Shown piece after piece: positions 1-10,218 of a stretch of 64,000 nt of DNA. A program made the position numbers and the translations under genes. Numbering within the stretch: position 1 is the first letter of the stretch; each line of letters starts with the position of its first letter. The notes beneath the pieces were generated by a model that was not told the DNA's origin, searched no databases, and saw only the letters and a list, made by a program, of their open reading frames with translations. Source of the stretch: RPQJ01 sp963731105. GTDB lineage: Bacteria > Pseudomonadota > Gammaproteobacteria > Steroidobacterales > Steroidobacteraceae. The stretch spans positions 310,001 to 374,000 of the forward strand of contig CAVSUM010000016.1 in NCBI GenBank assembly GCA_963731105.1, written 5' to 3'.

Positions 1-112
1 AGGGCGGCAAAGCCCAAGCCTGCCGCAGTGTGACCTCAAGGCGTGTTTCACTGATGTTCTCCCTGCGGACGTCGCGGATCGGAATATCATGTCGCGCGGA
101 GGTACTTCAGCC

Positions 113-1033
113 ATGCGGAATGCGATCCTCTGGCCGCTGCTCTGCGCGGGACTACTGTGTACCACAACGTCCCCCGCCCAGCCCATCGCCCCGGCCTGCC
201 AGTCGACCGTGAGCGGCGACCTGCGCCTGCACCCGCTCGACAGCAGGATCTTCGGCAATACGCGCACGATCCGCGTGCTGCTGCCACCGGGCTACGACGC
301 GCCCGAGAACCAGTCGCGGCGCTACCCGGTGCTGTACATGCTCGACGGCCAGAACCTGTTCGACGCCTGCCTGAGCAACGTCAGCCACCACGAGTGGGGC
401 ATGGACGAGACCGTCTACCGCCTGGTGGCCGACAGGAAGATCCCGCCGCTGATCGTGGTGGGCGTGGACCACGCCGGCAAGGACCGGGCGCACGAGTACC
501 TGCCGTACCGGGACTTCGTCGGCAATCCAGACATGGACGAGCCCGCCGGCAAGCGCTTTCCCGATTTCCTCGCGCAAGAGGTGATGCCGCTGGTGGACGG
601 CAAGTACCGCACCTTGCCGGGCCAGCCCAATACCGGCATCGGCGGTTCGTCCTATGGCGGCGTTGCAACGCTGTACGCACTGCTCGCCCAGCCCGGGCGC
701 TTCGGCTATGGGCTGATCGAGAGCCCGACGATGTGGATCGGCATGGGCCAGCTGGTGCGCGACACGAGCCCGCTGGTCGCCCTGCCCGTCAGGGTGTTCG
801 TGGCGTTCGGCGGCAAGGAAGGCGACGACCCGGTGATCATCGACAAGATGGTCGGGCTGATCCGCCAGGTGGAGAGCAATTTCCGTGCGGCCGGCTACGA
901 CGACTCGAACTTCCGCTTCGTCTTCGAGCCGGACGGCCTGCACACGGAAACCACCTGGGCCCAGCGACTGCCAGGCGCAATGACCTTCCTGTTCGGCGAC
1001 TGGCAGGAATCGGCGCCGCCCCCGCAGCGGTGA
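113..1033 (+). CDS. Secreted esterase of the esterase-D / enterochelin-esterase-like family
   Basis: An alpha/beta-hydrolase-fold esterase probably exported to the periplasm or outside; substrate unknown. The start at 113 is preferred over the in-frame ATG at 89 because GGAGGT lies at 98-103, nine bases upstream, and because the protein then opens with a signal peptide (MRNAILWPLLCAGLLC). The nucleophile elbow GGSSYGG is near residue 180, and a C-terminal GLHTETTW segment could carry the catalytic histidine. About 306 residues, normal for the family. It converges with the barrel gene at 1055. Family assignment is by motif; related proteins range from siderophore esterases to carbohydrate esterases. 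Confidence 0.8.
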   Translation: MRNAILWPLLCAGLLCTTTSPAQPIAPACQSTVSGDLRLHPLDSRIFGNTRTIRVLLPPGYDAPENQSRRYPVLYMLDGQNLFDACLSNVSHHEWGMDETVYRLVADRKIPPLIVVGVDHAGKDRAHEYLPYRDFVGNPDMDEPAGKRFPDFLAQEVMPLVDGKYRTLPGQPNTGIGGSSYGGVATLYALLAQPGRFGYGLIESPTMWIGMGQLVRDTSPLVALPVRVFVAFGGKEGDDPVIIDKMVGLIRQVESNFRAAGYDDSNFRFVFEPDGLHTETTWAQRLPGAMTFLFGDWQESAPPPQR

Positions 1034-1054
1034 CGGCGCCGTCGCCAGCGGCGG

Positions 1055-1793
1055 TTACTTCGATCGACTGAACGTATTGCCGAACCGATACACGCCCGCG
1101 AACGTGATGCGGTCGACGTCGACCTCGCCGAAGCCGTTGTCGTCACCAACGTCGGTGAACTGCTGGTAGTCGAGCCGCACGGTCCAGTGGCCGCGCGTGT
1201 AGCCCACGCCACCGCCCCACAGCAACGTCTGCGACGAAGACGAATCGTCGAGATCCGCGGCAATGCCATCCACCGAAACCGCTGCGCTTGCATCGTTGCT
1301 GCCGAAAGTAGGCACCGACGCGACCGTAGACGTCCCAACCCTTGCCGAGCGGCAGGATGCCGAGCGCCGACAGCGTCGCCCCGGCGCTCTCGGCGGTCAG
1401 CGTCGTCCTCAGGTCGGCCGTGGTCACGCCGTCGCTGATGACGGTATTCGACTTGTACTCGGAGTCACCAAGGTCCACGTAGGCCGCCTCGACGGCCAGC
1501 CAGGGCAGGAACTGCCAACCGAAAATGAGCCCGTAGGTGAAGCCGTCCTCACTGGTCTCCGAGCTGCCGCTCAGCACGTTGATGCCGGACTGCTGCAGCG
1601 AGTCCGCCAGTGCCGAGTCCAGGTCGCCACGGTCGAGCCCGTAGGAGGACTGGCCGAGGTCGAAGCCCAGGTAGAAGCCTTGCCGCGCCTCGTTGCTTTG
1701 GGGGGGGTTGTCGAACAGGCTGCCACGGCCAGCTGCCTGGGCGGATATCGTGGCCAACGCCCCGAGGACGGCAAGCGCGATTCTGATTTTCAT
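1055..1793 (-). CDS. Outer-membrane beta-barrel protein, frame broken
   Basis: The first part (1793 down to about 1310) has a signal peptide (MKIRIALAVLGALATISAQA) and alternating hydrophobic strands typical of OmpA/OmpW-like eight-strand barrels. The last third continues in another frame and ends with an aromatic strand (FAGVYRF). The frames join at about 1305, where removing one T from TTTC restores a continuous GAYFGSND reading of about 245 residues. The gene is 3n+1 bases long, as expected for one extra base. Ligand and role are unknown; small barrels of this type act as surface or porin-like proteins. Confidence 0.7.
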
Positions 1794-2115
1794 GCGGTCT
1801 ACTCCCTGTTACTGGGCCGGACGGCCGGCCGCGCTTGGGCGGCCCGGACGCGGGTGTCGCCCAGTCTAATCGCATCGGGGGCCGGCACCGAAATCCGCGC
1901 CCCCCGAAGCTGTGAGCGGCGTCACAGCTGCGCTGCGCGCAGGGCCCACCGCAGCAGCGGCGGCGGCCAGCCGTCCACCGGACCACCGCCGCGGGGATTG
2001 CGGCACTGCAGCGCGCGCTAGCTGCGGCTGCCAGCGCGCACCAGCGCCGATAAATTAGATTTTCCTGATATGTTCCACGCCGCCGCGTACGAAAATCGAC
2101 GGTACGTCACCGTTT

Positions 2116-2241
2116 GACACAATCCCGGAAATTGCGGGCGCTGTTGTGTCTAGAGTCCGCCGCGTATGGAAATGCATCGCGAGGCCGGCTCAATCGCCCG
2201 GCGCATGAAGGCCATCGAAGCCCGGAGCAATCCGGGCTTCG
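2116..2241 (+). promoter_or_regulatory. Stem-loops in the region before the multiheme cytochrome gene
   Basis: The roughly 500-base gap 1794-2297 holds no convincing gene. It contains an AT-rich patch (2050-2075), a stem pairing GACACAA (2116-2122) with TTGTGTC (2144-2150), and a perfect 10-bp hairpin CGAAGCCCGG / CCGGGCTTCG (2216-2225 and 2232-2241, six-base loop). They lie 57-180 bases before the start at 2298 and could form a structured leader. I do not recognise a known riboswitch class. Confidence 0.4.
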
Positions 2242-2297
2242 CCGTTTATGGGGCCGCGCAAATGAGAAGCACTAGCGTCCACCTCGGGGAGATCATC

Positions 2298-4464
2298 ATG
2301 AATCGACTAAACACTGCGCACGCAGGGACACGCCTCGGCTGGGTCCTGCTGGCCTGGGTCACGATCTGCGCCGCGCTGTTCGCTGGCGAGGCATCGGCCG
2401 CGCTGACGCTGTCGCCGTCCGCCGTCACCGTGCCGCTCGGCGGCAGCTCGATGGTGAAGATCAGCGGCGCGAGCGGCGAAATCCAGGCGGAATCCAAGAA
2501 CACTGCTATCGTCACTGTCGCGCTGTCCAACCGCACGACGACCGGCGCGACTCTAACTCTGTACGGTAAGGGAACCGGCACCGCGACGGTCTACGTGCGC
2601 GACGCCAAGACGTCCAACAAGAGCCTGCCGGTGACCGTGGCCGCGGTGAAATCGTTGACGGTATCGCCCACCTCGCTCGCACTTGACCCGGGCGCGAGCG
2701 GCAAGCTCACCGCCAGCAACTACTCAGGCAGTTTGTCGGTGCGCTCTGCCAACACGGGTATCGCGACCGTCTCGCTGAGCGGCAACGTCGTCACCGTCAA
2801 GGGCATCGCGGCGGGCAGCACGCTCGTGTCGGTCCGTGACAGCAAGGTCACGGTCAACGTCCCGGTCACGGTGCGCAACCTCACCGCCTCGACCGCCAAG
2901 TACACGCTGATCGCGTGGAACGACCTCGGCATGCACTGCATGGACGGCATCGACTACTCGGTGTTCTCGATCCTGCCGCCGTACAACAACCTGAACGCGC
3001 AGCTCGTCAACGCTTCGACCGGCAAGGTGGTCACGTCGGGTGTCACGCTCACCTACGAGTCGATGGCCGACGCCACCGGGTCGATCAACACGTCGAGTGC
3101 CGGCAAGACCGATTTCTGGACCTGGGTGCACACCATCTACGGCGCGTCACCGGCTGCGAACGTTGGCCTGACCGGCAACGCCACGCCGTCGCTCGTCGCC
3201 AAGCCGATGGCCTTCAATGCCACGCATGGCTGGTTCGAGGCAACGGGGCTGCCGATTACGCCCTACGACGACGCTGGCCACAAGAACTTCTACCCGATGG
3301 TCAAGGTGGTGGCGAAAGACAGCACCGGCAAGGTGCTGGCCACGACCTCCACCGTGCTGCCGGTGAGCGACGAGATCACCTGCGCCGCCTGCCACGCCTC
3401 GCGACCTGCCTCCGAAACCAACCAGGCACGGTTGGCGGCCAGGCCCACCTTGGGCTGGGTGAACGACCCGAATCCTGAGAAGGACTGGAAAAAGAACATC
3501 CTGAAGCTGCACGACCAGCAGCAGGCCCATAACAAGACCTACACGGACGCGTTGAAGGTGATCGGTCGCCCGGCCGGGCTTTACGACGCGGCGGTCGCTG
3601 GCAGCCCGGTGCTCTGCGCCGCCTGCCATGGCTCGAACGCCCTGCCCGGAACTGGCCGTGACGGTGTGTCGATGCTGACCAGCGCCGTCCATGCAGGGCA
3701 CGGTTCGGTGAAGGACCCGGCGACTCGAGGCGACGCTCGACTCGAGCACCAACCGCCAGGCTTGCTACCTCTGCCACCCGGGCTCGGTGACCAAGTGCCT
3801 GCGCGGCGCCATGGGCGATGCGACCAATCCCGACGGCACCGCAGCCATGGGTTGCCAGAGCTGCCACGGCAACATGACCAACGTCGGCGATCCGACCCGT
3901 GTCGGCTGGCTCGAGGAACCCACCTGCCAAGCGTGCCACTTCAATGGCAAGCGCACGCTCACCGCGGTGAAGTCCGACGGCAGCCCGATCGTCGTCACCG
4001 ACACGCGCTTCGCCACCAACCCGAACGTGCCGGGCGCGGGCTATAGCCTGTTCCGCTTCAGCAAGGGTCATGGCGGCCTGCAGTGCGAGGCCTGCCACGG
4101 CTCGACCCACGCCGAGTATCCGAGCTCGCACGCCAACGACAACGTCCAGAGCATCACGCTGCAGGGCTACGCGGGCACGATTCGCGAGTGCAAGGTGTGC
4201 CACGCCTCGAACCCGCTGTCGGCGAAGGGCGGCCCGCACGGCATGCACACGATCGGCGCGACCTGGGTCGACAAGCACGAGAGCTACGTCGAGTCCGGCG
4301 GTGCCAGCCAGTGCGCGTACTGCCACGGCAGCGACTATCGCGGCAGCGACCTGGCCCAGGTCAAGGCGACGCGGACCTTCGAGACCAAGAGCGGCTCGAC
4401 CCGCACGTATTCAGCCGGACAGAACGTCGGCTGCTACGACTGCCACAACGGCCCGAACCCGTAG
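2298..4464 (+). CDS. Exported multiheme (nine CxxCH) c-type cytochrome with N-terminal Ig-like repeats, frame broken
   Basis: Start at ATG 2298 with GGGGAG at 2286-2291 and a signal peptide (MNRLNTAHAGTRLGW then a hydrophobic core ending EASAA). Order of domains: two bacterial Ig-like repeats (about residues 40-115 and 118-190), an unrecognised domain opening IAWNDLGMHCMDG (about 200-360), then nine CxxCH heme motifs (CAACH, CAACH, CYLCH, CQSCH, CQACH, CEACH, CKVCH, CAYCH, CYDCH). A frame break at about 3723 is cured by removing one base within GCGACTCGA; both sides carry heme motifs, so this is one protein of about 722 residues. Multiheme proteins of this build act in periplasmic or extracellular electron transfer; the partner here is unknown. 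No oxidoreductase or porin gene accompanies it. Confidence 0.75.
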
Positions 4465-4480
4465 GCAGCGGCGCTCATCG

Positions 4481-4516
4481 ATGCCCGGCGACGCAGGTCG
4501 CCGGGCATTCTTTTTT
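4481..4516 (+). terminator. Rho-independent terminator after the multiheme cytochrome
   Basis: Perfect 12-bp stem ATGCCCGGCGAC / GTCGCCGGGCAT (4481-4492, 4497-4508) with a GCAG loop, followed by TCTTTTTT. It lies 17 bases after the cytochrome stop codon and separates it from the peptidase gene. Confidence 0.9.
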
Positions 4517-4580
4517 CCCGGATCGGCGACCCCTGTAAACTGCGCGTCCGCAATCATCACCAAGCCGAGAAGTCACCCCG

Positions 4581-6637
4581 ATGCGCTTGCTTCCTGCCGT
4601 CGCCTGCCTGCTGCTGGGCGCCTTGCCAGCCGCATTTGCCGATACCGGCACCACCCGCCCGTTCGACGTGCGCGACCTGGTCGCATTCGAGCGGCTGTCC
4701 GAGCCAAGGGTCTCGCCCGATGGGCGGTTGGTCGTCTTCACCGTGTCGTCGCTGGACATGGCCGCCAACAAGCGCCGCTCCGACCTGTGGCTGGTCGGCA
4801 CCGACGGCACGGGCCTGCGGCAACTGACGCGCGACGCGGCCGCCGACACCAGCGGCGCGTGGTCCGCCGACGGCAGCACGGTCTACTTCCTGTCAACTCG
4901 CAGCGGTTCGTCGCAGGTTTGGCAGCTGCCACTGTCCGGTGGCGAGGCGCAGCCGCTGACGGCCCTGCCCCTCGACGTCGATAATTTCGTGCTGTCCCGC
5001 GATGGCCGCCGGCTGGCACTGTCGATGCAGGTTTTTCCCGGCACGACTCCAGTTCAAACGAAAAAGCGGCTCGACGAGATCGCGGCCGGCCAGGCTACGG
5101 GCAGGACCTACGACCGCCTGTTCTTCCGGCACTGGGACACCTGGGAGGATGGACGGCGCTCGCACATCTTCGTGCTGCCGGCATCCGGCGGCGAACCGGT
5201 GGACGTGATGCAGGCCATGGATGCCGACGCGCCGTCGAGGCCATTCGGTGCCAGCAACGAGTACACGTTCACGCCCGACGGCAGGTCGATCGTGTTCGGC
5301 GCACGCAACGTGGGCCGCGAGGAGGCGTGGTCGACCAACTTCGACTTGTTCGTGGCACCCATCGACGGCAGCGCCGCGCCGCGCAATCTAACCCCCGGCA
5401 ATCCTGCGTGGGACGCCTTCCCGACGTTCGCGCCCGACGGCAGGACGCTCGCCTACACCGCGATGCAACGCCCCGGCTACGAGGCCGACCGCTTCCGGAT
5501 CGTGCTGCGCAAGTGGCCCGACGGCGACGAGCGCGTGCTCACCGAGTCGTGGGACCGCTCGCCCGGCAACCTTGCCTGGTCGCCGGACGGCAAGACGCTG
5601 TTCGCCACGGCCGACGACCTGGGGAATCACGCATTGTTCGCCGTCGACGTCGCGAGCGGCAAAGTACGCACTGTCGTCGACCACGGCCACGTGGCGGCGC
5701 CGCAGGTCAATGGCCAGCACCTGGTCTACCTGCTCGATTCGCTGCAGGGCGCCGGCCGAACTGCACTCGGTACGCATCGACGGTCGCGACGCGAAGGCCC
5801 TCACCCGCATCAACGAGCAGCGACTCGCCACGGTGCGGCTCGGCGCATCGGAGCAGTTCACGTTCACGGGCGCCGGCGGCGACGACCGTGCACGCGTGGG
5901 TGGTCAAGCCCGCGGACTTCGACCCGGCGCGCAAGTACCCGGTGGCGCTGCTGATCCACGGCGGCCCGCAGGGATCGTTCGGCGACCAGTTCCACTATCG
6001 CTGGAATCCGCAGACCTACGCAGGCCGCGGCTACGCCGCCGTGATGATCGATTTCCACGGCTCCACCGGCTACGGGCAGGCGTTCACCGACGCGATCAAC
6101 GGCGACTGGGGCGGCAAGCCGTTCGAGGACCTGCAGCAAGGCCTCGCGGCCGCGCTAGCGAAGTACCCGTGGATGGACGGCGACCGGGTCGCAGCGCTCG
6201 GCGGCAGCTACGGCGGCTACATGGTGAACTGGATCGCCGGCCGGTGGCCCGACCGCTTCCGCGCCCTGGTCACGCACTCCGGCAACCTCGACGAACGCTT
6301 CGCGTACTTCGCCACCGAGGAACTGTGGTTCCCGGAGTGGGAGCACGGCGGCACGCCATGGGAGAACCCGGAGGGCTTCACGAAGCACAACCCGGTGGAC
6401 CTGGTGAAGAACTGGCGGACACCCACGCTGGTGATCCACGGCGGCAAGGACTACCGCGTGGTCGAGACCGGCGGCTTCGCAACCTTTACGGCCCTGCAGC
6501 GCATGGGCATCCCCAGCAAGTTCCTGCACTTCCCGGACGAGAACCACTGGATCCTCAAGCCGGCCAACAGCATCCTGTGGCACGACACGGTGCTCGACTG
6601 GCTCGACCGCTGGTTGAAGCGGGACGGCAAGGAGTAG
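4581..6637 (+). CDS. Secreted S9-family prolyl oligopeptidase / dipeptidyl peptidase-like, frame broken
   Basis: Signal peptide at the start (MRLLPAVACLLLGALPAAFA), then a TolB/PD40-type beta-propeller (repeats such as VSPDGRLVVF, WSADGSTVYF), then a C-terminal alpha/beta-hydrolase domain with Ser in GGSYGGYM, Asp in HGGKDYRV and His in PDENHW: a complete S9 triad. The reading frame changes twice, at about 5752 and 5882; each change is cured by removing one base, giving about 685 residues. Peptidases of this group cleave short peptides in the periplasm or outside. Preceded by a strong terminator, so probably transcribed alone. Confidence 0.85.
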
Positions 6638-6647
6638 CAACGGCCGG

Positions 6648-7549
6648 CTACTGGCGGTCGCGGGCTACATTCGAGCAGCATGCCCATGCTGAGCAGGACG
6701 ACCGCGATGCCCACGACCTGCAGCACGCCGATCGTCTCGCCGAGGAAAGTACCAGCCGAGCAGCACGGTCGCGACCGGGCCGATCACGCCGGCCTGCGCG
6801 GCGAGGCCCGGGCCGAGACGCTTGACCGCGGCCATGATCAGCAGCATCGGCACAAACGTGCACAGGCTCGCGTTCACCAGGCTCAGGACGTAGACCGCGG
6901 GCACCTGGTTCACCAGTCCCTGCGGATTCATGATCAGCGCCTGCAGCACGCAGAAGAACGTCGACGACGCGCTGGCGTAGGCCACGAGGCGGATGCTGCC
7001 CACGCGGTTGACGATTTCGCCGGCGAAAACCAGGTAGATCGCGTAGGTGAACGCGGCCGCGAACACCAGCATGCTGCCCAGCGCCGCGCGGTCCCCGCCG
7101 AAGCGGACGTCGTGCAGGAATACCAGGATCACGCCGGCATAGGCGACGCCCATGGCCAGCCATTGGCGGGAATCGATGCGCTTGCCGAGCACGAGCGCGG
7201 AAATGACCAGCACCAGCGTGGGGGTCAGGTACAGGATGATCCGCTCGAGACCGGCCGAGATGTACTGCAGGCTGAGAAAGTCCAGGTAGCTCGACAGGTA
7301 GTAGCCGACGAACCCGAGCAGCAGCAATCGCACCACGTCCTTGCGCACCAGCGGCGCGGGCTTGCGTGTCGCCGTGTACCACCAGACCGCCGTCCAGAAG
7401 AAGGGCAGCGAGAACAACATGCGCAACGCGAGCACGGTCTCGGTGTCGGCGCCGTGTCCGTAGCACAGCTTGACGACGATGGCCTTGGCGGAGAACAACA
7501 CCGCGCCGAGGCCAGCGTAGAGGATGGCGGTAGTAGACGCCCGCCGCAT
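6648..7549 (-). CDS. EamA/DMT-superfamily transporter, frame broken near the C-terminus
   Basis: About ten hydrophobic helices arranged as two EamA halves; an inner-membrane metabolite exporter of unknown substrate. The start ATG at 7549 shares a base with the stop codon of the acyl-CoA synthetase gene (TGATG), so the two are probably translationally coupled. At about 6748 the frame breaks; dropping one T in TTTCC restores WYFLGETIGVLQ, the usual ninth-to-tenth helix passage. In that restored frame no stop occurs before 6451, inside the convergent peptidase gene, so the true C-terminus is uncertain; 6648 is where a neighbouring frame stops. Confidence 0.7.
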
Positions 7550-9399
7550 CAGTCGGCCGGCTGGCGCGGCCCCGCCTCCACCTCGAACGTAACTGCGAAC
7601 GCTCCGAGCACCTCGCGCGCCTCGCTCACACGATCCGCGTCCGCCACGCGCACTCGAGCCAGCGTGCCGGCGTGGTCGTCCGCGCCGGCGTTCACCGCGG
7701 CGACGATCCCCTTCCCCGCCAGCGCTGCGTGAGCACGTGCTCTATTGCACGCCAGCGCAGTTCCGGCTTGAAGGTCTTGCCGACCGCCGTGAGCGGCAGC
7801 GTCGGCAGGATCGCGATGCGCACCGGCACGGCAGCGCGCTCGGGAATGTGCTCGCGACAATGGGCGACGAGTTCCTCGAGCGACACCGACATGCCCGGTC
7901 GCAGCGCCACGTACGCCATCGGCAGTTCGCCGGCATAGGCATCAGGCTGGCCGACCGCCGCCGCCATCGCCACCGCCGGATGCTTCACCAGTGCGTCCTC
8001 GATCAGCTGCGGGTCGATGTTGTGGCCGCCGCGGATGATCAGGTCCTTGGCGCGACCGGTGAGCCACACGTAGCCGTCGCGGTCGATCCGACAGAGATCG
8101 CCGGTGTTCAGCCAGCCCGGCGCAGCCCACACCTTCGCGTTGTCCCGGTCGCGCAGGTAGCCCGGGAACACCGCCGGACCGCTGATCAGCAGCGTGCCGA
8201 TCTCGTCCGTCGCGCACTCGCGCACGAAGCGGCCGTCGGACCCGACGATCGCTGCCCGCACTTTCTGGTGGGGCATCGGCAGTCCGACCGAACCGGCGCG
8301 CCGCTCCCCGGCCGGCGGGTTGACGCACGTGGCGCACGTCGCCTCGGTGAGGCCATAGCCCTCGAGAAGCTTGAGGCCCGTAAGCTGTTCGAAGCGGTGG
8401 ATGACGGCCGGCGGCATCGGTGCCGCGCCGCAGATCGCGTAGCGCAGCGAGCTGACGTCGGCGCCGGCGATCGGCACGTCGAGCAACGCGGCGTAGATCG
8501 TCGGTACCGCGCTGAAGTAGTTGACGCGATGGCGCTCGACCAGTCGCCAGAACCCGGCGATCAACCCGGGCGTGCGATAGCCCTGCAGGCCGGCCAGCAC
8601 CACCGTGGCGCCGGAGCAGAACGCGCCCAGCCCGGTGCCGATCGCGCCGTTGACGTGGAACAGCGGCAGGCCGCAGAGGAACGTCGAACCAGGGCCGAGC
8701 CCGAGGAACTCGCGCAGCCCCCACGACATGAACACCTCGTTGCCGTGCGTGTGCTGCGCGATCTTGGGCGTGCCGGTCGTGCCGCCAGTGTGGAAGTAGC
8801 TCGCGATGTCCGTCGCCCGGATCTCGCGGCCGCTCACCAGCCGGTCGCCGGGCTCGCCGTCGCATGACCTGGTCAAAGTCGAGCACGGTGCGTCCGGCGT
8901 GCTTGGGCGCGACACCGGTCCCTGGTGCGTAACCGGGCACCAGGAACTGCCCGAGGTCGACCCGCAGGACGGTCTCCAGCGTCGGCACCTGTCCGACCAC
9001 CGCCGCCATTTTCTGCCACAGCTCCCCGCCGGGGCCCGGCCCGACCGTGACCAGCACCTTGGCGCCTGCCTCGCAAAGGATATCCACCATGTGCTGCGAC
9101 TCGAGCAGCGGGTTGATGGCGCAGGCGATGCCGGCAGCCTCGGCACCGAGCAGCGTGAAGTAAGCCTGCGGCACGTTCGGCAGCACGTACGCCACGACGT
9201 CCGTCGGGCCGACGCCGAGGCGGTGAAACAGGTTGGCGGCCCGGGTGACTCGCCGCAGCAGGTCGGCATACGAGTACACGACCGGAGATTCGTCCGCGCT
9301 GCCCTTCGGCACGAACACCAGCGCGTCACGTTCGCAGTGCCTCGCGGCCGAGTCCCGCAGCAGGTCGTAGGTACCAGTGATGTCGCAGCGCGCGGTCAC
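7549..9399 (-). CDS. AMP-forming acyl-CoA synthetase, frame broken
   Basis: ANL-superfamily ligase: activates a carboxylic acid to its CoA thioester through an acyl-adenylate. Visible are the P-loop-like GGTTGTPK, the GYGLTEAT motif, the TGDL signature and the hinge/lysine region GRAKDLIIRGGHNIDP. Two frame breaks (about 8865, one base too many; about 7727, one base too few) split it; joined it gives about 617 residues. The C-terminal extension (after TAVGKTFKPEL) ends TFEVEAGPRQPAD and is longer than in typical medium-chain ligases. Coupled to the EamA gene downstream. The acid substrate cannot be deduced. Confidence 0.8.
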
Positions 9400-9469
9400 A
9401 TGAAGATCTTACCGTGCGCGCGGCGCCGAATGACCAGCAGGAAGGGGCAAACAGGCGTAAAAAGGACGC

Positions 9470-9685
9470 ATGATTCTCGTCCACGTCCCCGCCGACCTCG
9501 CCGCCGCTGCCCGCTCTTACCTCAGTGCCTTCGGTCATCCGGTGCCGGACGAGGTGCTGGAGATGTTTGCGAAGCGTCCAGGCCCCTTGTTACTCGAGAT
9601 CCGCCAGGCCGTTTCGCTGCAGCGGCCCGTGAAGGGCTGGCTGGCAAGGTCCTGCGAGCGGCTGCCGATGTCCGGGGCATCCTGA
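9470..9685 (+). CDS. Small hypothetical protein (71 aa)
   Basis: Short open frame starting MILVHVPADLAAAARSY, with AGGA about seven bases before the ATG and divergent from the acyl-CoA synthetase. It has acidic and aliphatic patches (VPDEVLEMF, PLLLEIRQAV) suggesting a small soluble fold, and no signal peptide or helix long enough for a membrane. No family recognised. It may be a real small gene or a chance frame. Confidence 0.4.
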   Translation: MILVHVPADLAAAARSYLSAFGHPVPDEVLEMFAKRPGPLLLEIRQAVSLQRPVKGWLARSCERLPMSGAS

Positions 9686-9791
9686 TCGACTTCAGGACCC
9701 TGACGACTGGTTGATCTCGTCGGTGAACCGTGCGCGTGGCGAGGCGGCCCGATAGGACCGCCCCGCGTTGGCTCGCCTGCCATCGGCCAGG

Positions 9792-10085
9792 TTACTGGCC
9801 GGTGCGCGTGCCGTTCCGCTGCCGCGACTTGGTCCCGGACTGGTTCGCAGTCCGATCCTGAGCACGATTCTGCGTACGCAGTTGCTGCTGCTCGCCAGCC
9901 GGCGTCGCGGCCGCCGGAGCATGCAGCCGATCGCGGGTGCGAGTCGCGGCCTGCTGCGTCGTGCCGCGCTGCGCCGCCTGCCCACCACCACCGCTGCCAT
10001 TGGGGCCAGCAGCCAGCAGCAGGGTCGGGGCAGCGATCAGGGTGCCTGCCAGAAGTGCACTGGCAATCAGGTTGCGCGTCGTCAT
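9792..10085 (-). CDS. Small exported Gln/Arg/Thr-rich protein (97 aa)
   Basis: Start ATG at 10085 follows GGAGGAGA closely on the minus strand, which decides it over longer in-frame starts. The first 25 residues are a signal peptide (MTTRNLIASALLAGTLIAAP). The mature part is low-complexity: Gly-rich, then QQAATRTRDR, then repeated Q, N, R, T. It looks intrinsically disordered and secreted. No function recognised. Confidence 0.55.
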   Translation of the reverse strand: MTTRNLIASALLAGTLIAAPTLLLAAGPNGSGGGGQAAQRGTTQQAATRTRDRLHAPAAATPAGEQQQLRTQNRAQDRTANQSGTKSRQRNGTRTGQ

Positions 10086-10218
10086 GATTGGTCTCCTCCG
10101 TCGGACCGTCTGGGATTGCGGTCCACGGAGCAGATGCTGAGCCGCCCATGTAACGAGCGTGCGACCGGAGCGTATCCGATCGTATCCGATTGCATCGGTC
10201 TGCTGCGCCGGCCCGGCG

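Noticed and set aside
2166..2297. Possible cyclic-dinucleotide (GEMM-type) riboswitch or an earlier cytochrome start at 2166
   Set aside because: The GEMM core bases (GACGCAAAGCC-type) are absent. The 2166 start would place 44 polar residues before a clear signal peptide, and 2298 has the better ribosome-binding site.
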